From: Gillisia lutea
GTDB lineage: Bacteria; Bacteroidota; Bacteroidia; Flavobacteriales; Flavobacteriaceae
Length of the DNA: 64,000 nt
Assembly (NCBI RefSeq): GCF_021568705.1
Contig: NZ_JAKGTH010000009.1
Coordinates: 62,001 to 126,000, forward strand
Direction of reading: 5' to 3'
Made by a program: the position numbers and the translations under genes. Of the stretch, positions 42,938 through 51,537 are shown in pieces. The notes below the pieces were generated by a model, which searched no databases, was not told the DNA's origin, and saw only the letters and a program-made list of their open reading frames with translations. The stretch's first letter is position 1. Each line of letters starts with the position of its first letter.

Positions 42938-42966
42938 AAAGCCGCTGCCACCCGCAGCGGCTTTTT
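42938..42966 (+). terminator. Attenuator terminator 1 of the metY leader
   Basis: AAAGCCGCTGC paired with GCAGCGGCTTT, loop CACCC, then Ts. The 3' arm repeats the same GCAGCGG that is present inside leader ORF 1, so the two copies compete for one 5' arm. Confidence 0.85.
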
Positions 42967-43002
42967 GCGTTTTTAGAATTAAAGAATATTAGAATAATAA
43001 TT

Positions 43003-43101
43003 ATGATCACCAACCCGGCAATACAAAATATGATGTGTGGAATGATGCAAATGTGTATGATGTACGCAACAAACCGCTATTGCCAAAAAATTAGGATATA
43101 A
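43003..43101 (+). CDS. Leader peptide 2 of the metY operon, Met/Cys-rich (32 aa)
   Basis: A second ORF, 32 codons, between the two terminators. Residues 10-20 read MMCGMMQMCMM, again almost only Met and Cys; the start is MITNPAIQN and the end YATNRYCQKIRI. Codons 26-32 contain TTGCCAAA (43080-43087), perfectly complementary to TTTGGCAA of the next terminator (43135-43142); GGAT (43094-43097) can also pair with ATCC (43130-43133). These segments lie about 18 bases past the last Met codon of the run and directly before the stop codon, so only a stalled ribosome leaves them free. Same design as leader 1, different sequence. Confidence 0.78.
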   Translation: MITNPAIQNMMCGMMQMCMMYATNRYCQKIRI

Positions 43102-43128
43102 ATTAGTTTATATAGTTCAATTCTAAAA

Positions 43129-43163
43129 GATCCCTTTGGCAAGCAAGCTGAAGGGATTTTTTT
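43129..43163 (+). terminator. Attenuator terminator 2 of the metY leader
   Basis: An 11-base stem, ATCCCTTTGGC with GCTGAAGGGAT (two GT pairs), loop AAGCAA, followed by seven Ts, 54 bases before metY. Confidence 0.85.
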
Positions 43164-43216
43164 ATTTCTAAAAAACCGAAGAAAATAAAATAATAACACA
43201 TTAAAACTTTTCAATT

Positions 43217-44509
43217 ATGAGCACTCAACAATTTTCAACAAACGCATTACATGCAGGTCATGACGTAACCACTAATGGAGGAACTCGCGCAGTTCCAATT
43301 TACCAAACCACTTCTTACGTATTTAAAGACTCTGATCATGCTGCAAATCTTTTTTCACTAGCTGAGCCGGGATTCATTTATACCCGTATTAATAATCCTA
43401 CAAACGATATTTTGGAACAACGGCTCGCCGCTCTAGAAGGAGGAATTGCGGCAGTTGTAACAGCGTCGGGAACCGCAGCTATTAATACTACATTGCTTAC
43501 ATTGCTAAAATCTGGTGATCATATAGTAGCTTCTAGTAGTTTATATGGCGGCACTTACAATTTATTGAGTGTTACGCTACCTCGATTTGGAATCACCACC
43601 ACTTTTGTAGATCCTTCTAATCCCGAAAATTTTGAAAAAGCAGCAAAGGGGAATACTAGGGCCTTCTTTATTGAATCTCTTGGAAATCCTAAATTAGATG
43701 TGCTGGATATTGCGGCAATTTCCACACATGCGAAAGCGCATAAAGTACCGCTTATTGTAGATAATACCGTGGCTACTCCGGCATTGCTGAACCCGATTGA
43801 ACATGGGGCAGATATAGTGATACATTCTCTTACCAAATATATAAATGGAAACGGAACGGCACTAGGTGGTGTTATAATAGATGCCGGAAAATTTGACTGG
43901 GCAAATGGGAAATTTCCAGAATTTACAGAGCCTTCAGCAGGATATCACGGCTTGATCTATCATGAGGCGCTTAAAGAAGCAGCGTTTATCGCCAAGGTGA
44001 GAATTGAAGGTTTGAGAGATCATGGGGCTGCATTGAGTCCATTTAACGCTTTCCAAATTATCCAGGGCCTGGAAACCTTATCTCTTCGTATTAAGAAACA
44101 TAGCGAAAATGCACTTGCACTTGCTACTTGGTTACAGCAACAAGAAGAGGTTACTTGGGTGAATTACCCGGGATTAAAAGAAAGCACTTATTACGAATTG
44201 TCGCAAAAATATCTACCTAATGGACAAAGCGGGATTGTAACTTTTGGTGTAGAGGGAGGTTTTGATTCGGCAAAAGTTGTAGCCGATGAGACCGCGGTTT
44301 TTTCTTTGCTTGCAAATATTGGAGACACAAAATCATTGATCATTCATCCCGCAAGTACAACTCATCAGCAGCTTAACGACGAGCAACAGGAATCTACAGG
44401 AGTGACCAAAGATTTAATAAGACTTTCTGTTGGATTAGAAGATCTGGAGGACTTGAAATCTGATCTGAAACAGGCTTTTTCTAAAATAGGTAAGAGAGTA
44501 CTTCAATAG
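43217..44509 (+). CDS. metY: O-acetylhomoserine sulfhydrylase
   Basis: 430 residues, the length of MetY. It joins O-acetylhomoserine with sulfide to homocysteine. Cys/Met PLP family motifs: STNALHAGHDVTTNGGTRAVPIYQTTSYVF, SGTAAINTTLLTLL, VDNTVATPALLNPIEHGADI and the Schiff-base Lys in HSLTKYINGNGTALGG. It is the first gene of a methionine operon and sits behind two tandem attenuators. Confidence 0.95.
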   Translation: MSTQQFSTNALHAGHDVTTNGGTRAVPIYQTTSYVFKDSDHAANLFSLAEPGFIYTRINNPTNDILEQRLAALEGGIAAVVTASGTAAINTTLLTLLKSGDHIVASSSLYGGTYNLLSVTLPRFGITTTFVDPSNPENFEKAAKGNTRAFFIESLGNPKLDVLDIAAISTHAKAHKVPLIVDNTVATPALLNPIEHGADIVIHSLTKYINGNGTALGGVIIDAGKFDWANGKFPEFTEPSAGYHGLIYHEALKEAAFIAKVRIEGLRDHGAALSPFNAFQIIQGLETLSLRIKKHSENALALATWLQQQEEVTWVNYPGLKESTYYELSQKYLPNGQSGIVTFGVEGGFDSAKVVADETAVFSLLANIGDTKSLIIHPASTTHQQLNDEQQESTGVTKDLIRLSVGLEDLEDLKSDLKQAFSKIGKRVLQ

Positions 44510-44575
44510 TAGATGTTAAAAAAAGCGAAGTGGATTTGACTTCTCGTATAAATTCAAAAAACAGAAAACAGTAAC

Positions 44576-45592
44576 ATGCTTCAGGAAATTAAGATCTCAA
44601 ATTTTAAGAATAGCTCGGGGAATTCTCAAGATATCTTTCTCACCTATCAAATTTTTGGCAGGGAATTAGGAAGTGCACCTGTTATTCTTGTAAATCATGC
44701 ACTTACCGGTAACTCATCGGTTACGGGGCCACATGGGTGGTGGAATGAAATAATTGGAGATGGAAAAAGTATAGATACTCAAAATTTTAGTGTACTCGCT
44801 TTTGATATGCCGGGAAACGGCTATAGTGGGAATTCCACTCATCTTATTCATAATTATAAGGAGTTCCAGCTTCGGGATATTGCTAAAATTTATGATGAGG
44901 CGCTAAGGATTTTAAATATTTCAGAAATTTTTGCAGGAATTGGAGGTTCTATAGGGGGTGCATTGTTATGGGAATTAGCTGCGTTAAATCCAGAGCTTAT
45001 TAAAAATGTGATTCCCGTAGCTACAGATTATAAGGTTACCCAATGGGTGAAAGCCCTTTGTAAGGTGCAGGATAGTATTCTTAATAATTCCAATAATCCT
45101 ATAAGTGATGCCAGAATGCAGGCTATGACTTTTTATCGCAGTCCGGAATCGTTAAAACAAAAGTTTGATCCTACAACTCAAATTCAGCCTAGTGGGAATT
45201 GGAATATTGAAGGTTGGTTAGAATATCACGGAAAAAAGTTGGAAGACCGCTTTCAACTTGCTTCCTATAAATTAATGAATCATTTGTTAACCACCATTGA
45301 TATAAGTAATAACACTCATGATCACATAAGTTCAGCATTAAAAATTAAAGGGAACATTCATATTGTAACGGTAAATTCTGACGGTTTTTTTCTAGCCAAT
45401 GAGAATTGGGAAAGCTATGTGAATTTATCGTTATCAAAAAAGAATATCAAGATTTCTGAAATTAGATCTATACACGGGCATGATGCTTTTCTAATTGAAC
45501 ACGCTCAAATAAAAACTATTCTAGATCCAATTTTTCACATTAATAAAAATAAACATGAAAAAGATACACATTGTTCTCTTCGGCGTGGGTAA
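44576..45592 (+). CDS. metX: Homoserine O-acetyltransferase-like alpha/beta hydrolase
   Basis: 338 residues. Alpha/beta-hydrolase: VNHALTGNSSVTGP, the nucleophile Ser in GIGGSIGGALLWELA, catalytic Asp in VTVNSDGFF and His in IHGHDAFLIE, as in MetX. It makes O-acetylhomoserine for MetY. It is slightly shorter than usual MetX and overlaps the next gene by 38 bases. A succinyl donor cannot be excluded from sequence. Confidence 0.87.
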   Translation: MLQEIKISNFKNSSGNSQDIFLTYQIFGRELGSAPVILVNHALTGNSSVTGPHGWWNEIIGDGKSIDTQNFSVLAFDMPGNGYSGNSTHLIHNYKEFQLRDIAKIYDEALRILNISEIFAGIGGSIGGALLWELAALNPELIKNVIPVATDYKVTQWVKALCKVQDSILNNSNNPISDARMQAMTFYRSPESLKQKFDPTTQIQPSGNWNIEGWLEYHGKKLEDRFQLASYKLMNHLLTTIDISNNTHDHISSALKIKGNIHIVTVNSDGFFLANENWESYVNLSLSKKNIKISEIRSIHGHDAFLIEHAQIKTILDPIFHINKNKHEKDTHCSLRRG

Positions 45593-46634
45593 CGTAGGAA
45601 GCACTCTTATCAATCAAATTTTAGAAACCCGTGCACAATGGAGGGAAAATGGATTGGAGGTTAATATTCCGGTTATCACCAATTCTACTACCGCATTCTT
45701 TGCGAAGGAAAACCTGGAAAATTCCTGGGAGACAGATTTTAAGAAATTTGGCTTTCCATATAATTTGGATAGCATTTTAAGTTATGTGAAAAAGCAGGAA
45801 TATGAAAACCTTATAGCAATTGATGCCACGGCGAGCGAAAATTTTGTGAGACATTATAAACAACTCATAAAGAACGGATTCAATATTATAGCAGCCAATA
45901 AGGCAGCAAATACGCTATCTGGTAAATTCTATAAAGATTTAAGAATCGATTTGAAACAGCAAGGAAAGTATTTTCTTTATGAGACAAACGTGGGAGCGGG
46001 TTTACCCATTATCCAAACTCTACAAAGTCTACATGCATCAGGTGAAAAAGTGACTAAGATAAGAGGAGTGTTTTCTGGTTCCCTCAGTTATATTTTTAAT
46101 GAGTTTTCAAAAGAGAATAAGGCTTTCGATGAGGTTCTAACTGATGCCGGGAATAAAGGATTTACAGAGCCCGACCCTCGTATAGATCTTTCTGGGAAAG
46201 ATGTAGCGCGAAAATTATTGATCCTGGCCAGAGAATTGGAAATTCAAAAGGAACTTTCTGAAATAAGTATTGAAGATCTGGTTCCTTCACATTTAAATGG
46301 TAAAAGTTCCCTGTCTCATTTTAAAGAACATCAGTATCAATTAAATGAAGGTTTTAGGGAGCGAAAATCTAAGCTGAAGAATGATGAGGTTTTAAGACAT
46401 ATAGGGGAGTTGGATGTAGCCAGTGGTATTCTAGAAGTGAAACTGATAAATGAAAAGAAATCATCACCTTTTGGAAGCCTTAAAAACGCAGATGCCTCTT
46501 TTGAAATATACACATCGTCTTATGGAGATCAACCCATTGTTATTCAGGGGGCAGGAGCCGGCGGGGCCGTTACAGCAAGAGGAGTGGTAGCAGATATTTT
46601 GAAATTATCAGAAAGACTAGAAGCAATAAATTAA
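45555..46634 (+). CDS. Homoserine dehydrogenase
   Basis: 359 residues, similar to the C-terminal half of ThrA/MetL. NAD(P) loop FGVGNVGSTLINQI, then NKAANTLSG, YETNVGAGLPII, GVFSGSLSYIFNEF and DVARKLLILARE. It makes homoserine from aspartate semialdehyde and supplies the metX neighbour. There is no kinase or ACT domain, so end-product control by threonine is unlikely at this copy, which may serve methionine alone. Confidence 0.93.
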   Translation: MKKIHIVLFGVGNVGSTLINQILETRAQWRENGLEVNIPVITNSTTAFFAKENLENSWETDFKKFGFPYNLDSILSYVKKQEYENLIAIDATASENFVRHYKQLIKNGFNIIAANKAANTLSGKFYKDLRIDLKQQGKYFLYETNVGAGLPIIQTLQSLHASGEKVTKIRGVFSGSLSYIFNEFSKENKAFDEVLTDAGNKGFTEPDPRIDLSGKDVARKLLILARELEIQKELSEISIEDLVPSHLNGKSSLSHFKEHQYQLNEGFRERKSKLKNDEVLRHIGELDVASGILEVKLINEKKSSPFGSLKNADASFEIYTSSYGDQPIVIQGAGAGGAVTARGVVADILKLSERLEAIN

Positions 46635-46651
46635 AAAATAGAGTTCAAATT

Positions 46652-47830
46652 ATGGAATATACCAATATAGAAACCACAGTAATTCGTACTCAGTTAGAAC
46701 GTTCTCAGTTTCAGGAGCATTCGGTTCCTTTATATTTAACCTCCAGTTATGTTTTTGAAGATTCTGAAGACATGAGAGCTTCATTTGCAGAGGAAAAGGA
46801 ACGCAATATCTATAGCCGCTTTTCTAATCCCAATACTTCTGAATTTGTAGAAAAAATGATAAAGATGGAAGGTGCGCAGGCAGGATATGCTTTTGCAACG
46901 GGTATGTCGGCTGTGTTTTCTACATTGGCGGCTCTTTTAAATAGTGGCGATCATATTATTTCGGCTAGATCAGTATTTGGATCTACTCATAGTTTGTTTT
47001 CTAAATATTTTCCGAAATGGAATATTTCTCATAGTTATTTCGATGTGACCAATTTGGATGAAATAGAAAATTTGATCACACCTACTACTAAAGTTCTTTT
47101 TGCTGAATCTCCTACAAATCCCGGGGTGGATATTCTTGCTCTTGAAAAACTGGGGAGCATAGCTAAGAAACATCAGTTAATATTAATCATCGACAATTGT
47201 TTTGCAACGCCTTATATTCAGAATCCTATAAAATTTGGAGCCGATCTGGTTATTCATTCAGCAACAAAATTGATAGATGGGCAAGGTCGGGTTTTGGGTG
47301 GTATTACTGTTGGAAAAGAAGATTTGATCAGGGAGATCTATTTATTTTCAAGAAATACCGGGCCGGCCTTATCACCTTTCAATGCCTGGATACTCTCAAA
47401 GAGTTTGGAAACTTTACCAGTACGTTTAGAGAAACATTGTGAGAATGCATTCAAGGTAGCTGAATTCCTGGAAGCACATGTGAAAACTGAAAAAGTGAAA
47501 TATCCATTCTTAAGATCACATCCTCAATATGAGATAGCCAAAAAACAGATGAGGTTAGGCGGAAATATCATTTCATTTGAGATAAAAGGGGGGATTAAAG
47601 CAGGCAGTAAATTCATTGATGCCATTCAGTTATGCTCGCGCTCGGCAAATCTTGGAGATACCCGAAGTATAGTAACGCATCCCGCATCAACAACTCATAG
47701 TAAACTTTCTGAGGAGGAGCGATTAGACGCTGGTATTACCTCTGGGCTGGTCAGGATTTCAGTAGGTTTGGAACATATAGATGATATTATTAATGATTTA
47801 AAACAGGCTTTAGAGAGGGAATCGAATTGA
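46652..47830 (+). CDS. metZ: Second Cys/Met PLP enzyme, MetZ/MetB-like
   Basis: 392 residues, shorter than MetY. Motifs: IYSRFSNPNTSEFVEKM, GYAFATGMSAVFSTLAAL, IDNCFATPYIQNPIKFGADL and the Schiff-base Lys in HSATKLIDGQGRVLGG; these resemble O-succinylhomoserine sulfhydrylase (MetZ) more than cystathionine gamma-synthase. With metY this gives two sulfhydrylases in one operon. Exact substrate is uncertain. Confidence 0.85.
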   Translation: MEYTNIETTVIRTQLERSQFQEHSVPLYLTSSYVFEDSEDMRASFAEEKERNIYSRFSNPNTSEFVEKMIKMEGAQAGYAFATGMSAVFSTLAALLNSGDHIISARSVFGSTHSLFSKYFPKWNISHSYFDVTNLDEIENLITPTTKVLFAESPTNPGVDILALEKLGSIAKKHQLILIIDNCFATPYIQNPIKFGADLVIHSATKLIDGQGRVLGGITVGKEDLIREIYLFSRNTGPALSPFNAWILSKSLETLPVRLEKHCENAFKVAEFLEAHVKTEKVKYPFLRSHPQYEIAKKQMRLGGNIISFEIKGGIKAGSKFIDAIQLCSRSANLGDTRSIVTHPASTTHSKLSEEERLDAGITSGLVRISVGLEHIDDIINDLKQALERESN

Positions 47831-47878
47831 GGGGCTAAATAAAAATGGGATAAAGTTTTTATTAATTATATTCGCCTT

Positions 47879-48286
47879 ATGCTTTCAAAAAAGACGAAAT
47901 ACGGAATAAAGGCTTTAGCATATCTCGCTAAAAGGACAGATAAAACACCTGTTCAAACCGCAGAGATCGCGAGAAGTGAAAACATCTCTCCTAAATTTTT
48001 GGAAAGCATTTTGTTGAATTTGCGTAAGTCTGGTTTTCTAGGTGCCAAAAAAGGTAAGGGAGGAGGTTATTATTTGATAAAGGATCCCAAGGAAATTCAA
48101 ATGACAAGCGTAATTCGTGTTTTAGAAGGTCCTATAGCAATGCTTCCCTGTGTGAGTTTGAATTATTATGAAAAGTGCGAGGATTGCCCTGATGAGGTAA
48201 CCTGCTCGGTACATAAATTGATGATTCAGGTAAGGGACAGTACCCTTAAAGTGTTAGGAGAAAATACATTGGCCGATCTGGCTTGA
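47879..48286 (+). CDS. Rrf2-family transcriptional regulator, candidate sulfur regulator
   Basis: 135 residues. Winged helix: VQTAEIARSENISPKFLESI, LNLRKSGFLGAKKGKGGGYY. Four Cys (91, 100, 103, 109: LPCVSLNYYEKCEDCPDEVTC) could hold an Fe-S cluster or sense redox or sulfide; spacing differs from IscR. It sits between the methionine and sulfate-assimilation operons. A promoter-overlapping imperfect palindrome downstream (48391-48415) is a candidate target. CymR-like control of cysteine metabolism is the likely role, by family and context. Confidence 0.9.
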   Translation: MLSKKTKYGIKALAYLAKRTDKTPVQTAEIARSENISPKFLESILLNLRKSGFLGAKKGKGGGYYLIKDPKEIQMTSVIRVLEGPIAMLPCVSLNYYEKCEDCPDEVTCSVHKLMIQVRDSTLKVLGENTLADLA

Positions 48287-48350
48287 TGTTACTCTACAAG
48301 AATTGTATAGTAAAGTTTACTGTTAAATTTAAGTTTTAATGCTCTATTAA

Positions 48351-48382
48351 TTGGTGTATATGAATATTGAAGATTACTTTTG
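48351..48382 (+). promoter_or_regulatory. Promoter of the sulfate assimilation operon
   Basis: TTG at 48351-48353, a 21-base spacer and TACTTTTG at 48375-48382. The predicted start near 48386 falls just before the candidate operator. Confidence 0.65.
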
Positions 48383-48390
48383 CTTAATAA

Positions 48391-48415
48391 CCTACTATTC
48401 CGATAGGGTAATAGG
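48391..48415. promoter_or_regulatory. Candidate Rrf2 operator at the start of the sulfate assimilation operon
   Basis: CCTACTATTCC, then GATA, then GGGTAATAGG. The outer arms CCTAnTA and TAnTAGG are symmetric, with an ATTCCGATAGGG core typical in kind of Rrf2-type sites. It occupies about +6 to +30, a repressing position, and the Rrf2 gene ends 104 bases upstream. Confidence 0.55.
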
Positions 48416-48432
48416 TTTAAATAAGAAATAAA

Positions 48433-48687
48433 ATGATCATGCTATTAGATCAAGTAAAAAAAAGCAATTATAAGAAGGACAGGGTTACCGACAAACCTGT
48501 ACGAAGTATACTGAAAGCTATTAGCTGGAGAGTGGTGGGAACCATTGATACTATTGGTATTTCATGGATTTTAACCGGTGAGGTGAAGACGGCTCTGGCA
48601 ATTGGTTCGGTAGAGTTAGTAACAAAAATGCTGCTCTATTTCGGGCATGAGCGAATATGGGATAAGATAAATTTTGGGAGACAATAA
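48433..48687 (+). CDS. DUF2061 membrane protein
   Basis: 84 residues. KPVRSILKAISWRVVGTIDTIGISWILTG and ALAIGSVELVTKMLLYFGHERIWDKI are the DUF2061 signature, with two membrane segments. It is commonly found next to sulfate-assimilation genes, as here as first gene of the cys operon, two bases before cysH; its function is unknown. Confidence 0.9.
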   Translation: MIMLLDQVKKSNYKKDRVTDKPVRSILKAISWRVVGTIDTIGISWILTGEVKTALAIGSVELVTKMLLYFGHERIWDKINFGRQ

Positions 48688-48689
48688 TT

Positions 48690-49319
48690 ATGAAAAAGTA
48701 TTCAGAAAGTGAGTTAAAGGCACTTAACCAACAATTTAAAGGTATTAGTCCATCAGAAATAATTCAGTGGGCTGTAAAAAGCAGTGATCGGCCGGTGGTA
48801 ACTACAAACTTCCGTCCTTACGAGGCCGCTATTTTAAATGCATGTACTAGAATCGATCCCAAAATGACGGTAGTGTGGTGCGATACAGGGTATAATACAC
48901 CTCAAACATATCTACATGCAAATTCTGTAATTGATAAGTTAGATCTAAATGTGAAGCTTTACACACCTCAGCAAACCGCAGCCTATAGAGATGCGTTGTT
49001 TGGGGGTATTCCACAAATTGATAATCCCTTACATGATGAGTTTACGAAGCAAGTAAAATTGGAGCCTTTTCAACGTGCCATGGCAGAACAGCAGCCCGAT
49101 GTTTGGTTTACCAATCTAAGAAAAGGTCAAACAGCTTTTAGGGATAGCATTGAAATTCTAAGCTATAGTAAAGATGGAGTTTTAAAGGTTAGTCCATTCT
49201 ATCACTGGACCGATGAGCAATTAGACAGTTACTTGTTGCAGAATAATTTACCCAATGAATTTAAATATTTTGATCCCACAAAAGTACTAGGGAACAGAGA
49301 GTGTGGTTTACATGCATAA
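48690..49319 (+). CDS. cysH: Phosphoadenylyl-sulfate reductase (thioredoxin type)
   Basis: 209 residues. VVTTNFRPYEAAILNACTRI, VVWCDTGYNTPQTY, FTNLRKGQTAFR and the catalytic ECGLHA at the very end. The CC...CxxC cysteines that hold the 4Fe-4S cluster of APS reductases are absent, which by the accepted rule suggests a preference for PAPS. No APS kinase (cysC) gene is present in this operon. Confidence 0.9.
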   Translation: MKKYSESELKALNQQFKGISPSEIIQWAVKSSDRPVVTTNFRPYEAAILNACTRIDPKMTVVWCDTGYNTPQTYLHANSVIDKLDLNVKLYTPQQTAAYRDALFGGIPQIDNPLHDEFTKQVKLEPFQRAMAEQQPDVWFTNLRKGQTAFRDSIEILSYSKDGVLKVSPFYHWTDEQLDSYLLQNNLPNEFKYFDPTKVLGNRECGLHA

Positions 49320-49329
49320 AAATAAATAC

Positions 49330-50229
49330 ATGAAGAAGATTTTAGAAAATAACGTCTTAGAGAGTGAAGCTATCTATATTTTTCGTGAAGTAGTAGCTCA
49401 ATTTGAAAATCCGGTACTCCTATTCTCGGGAGGAAAAGATTCTATCACTTTGGTAAGACTGGCACAAAAAGCATTTTTTCCTGCAAAAATTCCTTTTCCA
49501 TTATTACATATAGACACTGGGCATAATTTTCCTGAAACAATAGCATTTAGAGATAAACTAGTAAAAGAATTAGAGCTAAATCTTATAGTTCGACATGTGC
49601 AGGAGAATATCGATAATGGGACAGTAACAGAAGAAACCGGAAAATATTCTAGCAGAAATTCTTTACAAACAGCTACGCTACTAGATGCTATAGAAGAATT
49701 CAAATTTGATGCCTGTATTGGTGGAGCTAGAAGAGATGAAGAGAAAGCGAGAGCAAAAGAACGAATTTTTTCTGTGAGAAATGATTTTGGAGAATGGGAT
49801 GAAAAGAATCAAAGACCAGAAGTTTTCGATATGCTGAATGGAAGAATTGAACTAGGTCAGAACGTAAGGGTTTTTCCAATTTCTAACTGGACAGAACTTG
49901 ATGTCTGGAATTATATAGATAAAGAAAATATTGAAATACCCTCAATATATTTCTCTCATCTAAGAGAAATCTTTGAACGTGACGGCTTAATATGGTCTGC
50001 TTCCCAACATGTATATCGAGATGAAGACGAACTTGTAGAAAAGAGAAAAGTGCGATTTAGAACTGTTGGTGATATTACTTGTACTGCTGCAGTAGAGAGT
50101 GAGGCAGATAGTATTGATAGAATCATCGAGGAGATTAGAGCATCTACTTTATCGGAGCGTGGCGCTCGTATAGATGATAAAAGATCGGAAGCTGCTATGG
50201 AAACAAGGAAACAACAAGGTTATTTTTAG
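49330..50229 (+). CDS. cysD: Sulfate adenylyltransferase subunit 2
   Basis: 299 residues from the ATG at 49330 (the frame can be extended to a GTG at 49303 inside cysH, which is less likely). PP-loop LLFSGGKDSITLVRL, HIDTGHNFPETIAFRD, GGARRDEEKARAKERIFS and RFRTVGDITCTAAVESEA. It activates sulfate with ATP in complex with the GTPase CysN. Confidence 0.97.
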   Translation: MKKILENNVLESEAIYIFREVVAQFENPVLLFSGGKDSITLVRLAQKAFFPAKIPFPLLHIDTGHNFPETIAFRDKLVKELELNLIVRHVQENIDNGTVTEETGKYSSRNSLQTATLLDAIEEFKFDACIGGARRDEEKARAKERIFSVRNDFGEWDEKNQRPEVFDMLNGRIELGQNVRVFPISNWTELDVWNYIDKENIEIPSIYFSHLREIFERDGLIWSASQHVYRDEDELVEKRKVRFRTVGDITCTAAVESEADSIDRIIEEIRASTLSERGARIDDKRSEAAMETRKQQGYF

Positions 50230-50288
50230 AACAAATCAATTTAGGTAATTTCTAAAAATGAAAATAAAAAGTAATTAAGAATACAAGA

Positions 50289-51533
50289 ATGGAAGTTTTA
50301 AAAATAGCGACAGCAGGAAGTGTAGATGATGGTAAAAGTACCCTAATTGGGCGATTGCTTTATGATACCAAATCTATTACTACCGATAAGCTTGAAGCCA
50401 TCGAAAAGAGTAGTAAAAAGAAAGGTTACGATTATCTAGATTTTTCTCTTGCAACCGATGGGTTAGTGGCTGAACGCGAACAGGGAATTACAATAGATGT
50501 AGCACATATCTATTTTTCTACAAATAAAAAAAGCTATATAGTAGCCGATACTCCCGGTCATATTGAATATACTCGTAATATGGTAACCGGTGCATCTACC
50601 GCTCAGGCATCAATTATTTTGATAGATGCTAGAAAAGGGGTGATAGAGCAGACCTATCGTCACTTCTTTATAAATAATCTGTTACGCGTTAAAGAGATCG
50701 TAGTAGCTATCAACAAAATGGATCTTGTAAATTATTCACAAAAGATATTTGATGAGATTGTAGGAGATTTTAAAGAGCTTCAGAGAAAAAGTGAGTTTAA
50801 GGATCAAACCATAAAATTTATTCCCGTAAGTGCTTTGTGGGGTGAGAATATAGCTAACAAATCTGAGGCAATGCCTTGGTATACAGGAGAGACTATTCTT
50901 CAGTATTTAGAAGGTTTAAGATCTGAAGATTTTAATGAAGTTACTCCAGCCAGATTTTCGGTTCAAACAGTTGTTCGTCCTAAAAGTGAATCTCATCACG
51001 ACTTTAGGGGCTATGCTGGTAGAATTACCGGGTCTTCTTTTAAAGTGGGCGATGAAGTAACTATCCTTCCATCTTTAACATCATCAACAATTGAAAAGAT
51101 TCATTTTTTCGATGAAGAGTTTGAGGAAGCGCCTGCAGGAAGTTCGGTTACAATTACTTTAACAGATGAAGTAAATGTTACAAGAGGGGATATCATTGTG
51201 AAATCTGGAGAAGCCCCTGAAGGAACAAAATCGCTGAATGCAGTGGTTTGCTGGATGGATATGAAGGCTTTGCAACCTGGAACAAAGTATATCCTTCAGC
51301 ATAATACACAGAATATGGCGGTAAAAATAGATGCAATACACGAAAACATTTCTACCGATTATAGTGGGAATTCAATCGTTTCATCCTTGAAATTGAACGA
51401 TATAGGAAAAGTTGGACTTAAGCTAAGTAAGCCTTTATTTGCCGATGCATACAAAAATAATAAGGCCAATGGTAAATTCATTTTAATAGATGCACATACT
51501 AATAATACCGCCGGTGCAGGGTTTATTATTTAA
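50289..51533 (+). CDS. cysN: Sulfate adenylyltransferase subunit 1 (GTPase)
   Basis: 414 residues. GTPase motifs: TAGSVDDGKSTLIGRLLYD, ADTPGHIEYTRNMVTGAS and INKMDLV. The length shows CysN alone without a fused APS kinase. The stop codon is followed after only four bases by the third Met/Cys-rich leader ORF. Confidence 0.97.
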   Translation: MEVLKIATAGSVDDGKSTLIGRLLYDTKSITTDKLEAIEKSSKKKGYDYLDFSLATDGLVAEREQGITIDVAHIYFSTNKKSYIVADTPGHIEYTRNMVTGASTAQASIILIDARKGVIEQTYRHFFINNLLRVKEIVVAINKMDLVNYSQKIFDEIVGDFKELQRKSEFKDQTIKFIPVSALWGENIANKSEAMPWYTGETILQYLEGLRSEDFNEVTPARFSVQTVVRPKSESHHDFRGYAGRITGSSFKVGDEVTILPSLTSSTIEKIHFFDEEFEEAPAGSSVTITLTDEVNVTRGDIIVKSGEAPEGTKSLNAVVCWMDMKALQPGTKYILQHNTQNMAVKIDAIHENISTDYSGNSIVSSLKLNDIGKVGLKLSKPLFADAYKNNKANGKFILIDAHTNNTAGAGFII

Positions 51534-51537
51534 AAAT

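Noticed and set aside
44510-44575. Hairpin GAAGT-GGATTTG-ACTTC between metY and metX, considered as a further attenuator
   Set aside because: Only a five-base stem, no T run, and the only micro-ORF (8 codons) has no Met/Cys run.
48361-48432. A 23-codon ORF (MNIEDYFCLITYY...) just before the DUF2061 gene, considered as a fourth leader peptide
   Set aside because: It has only one Cys and one Met, begins upstream of the predicted transcription start, and no terminator follows it.
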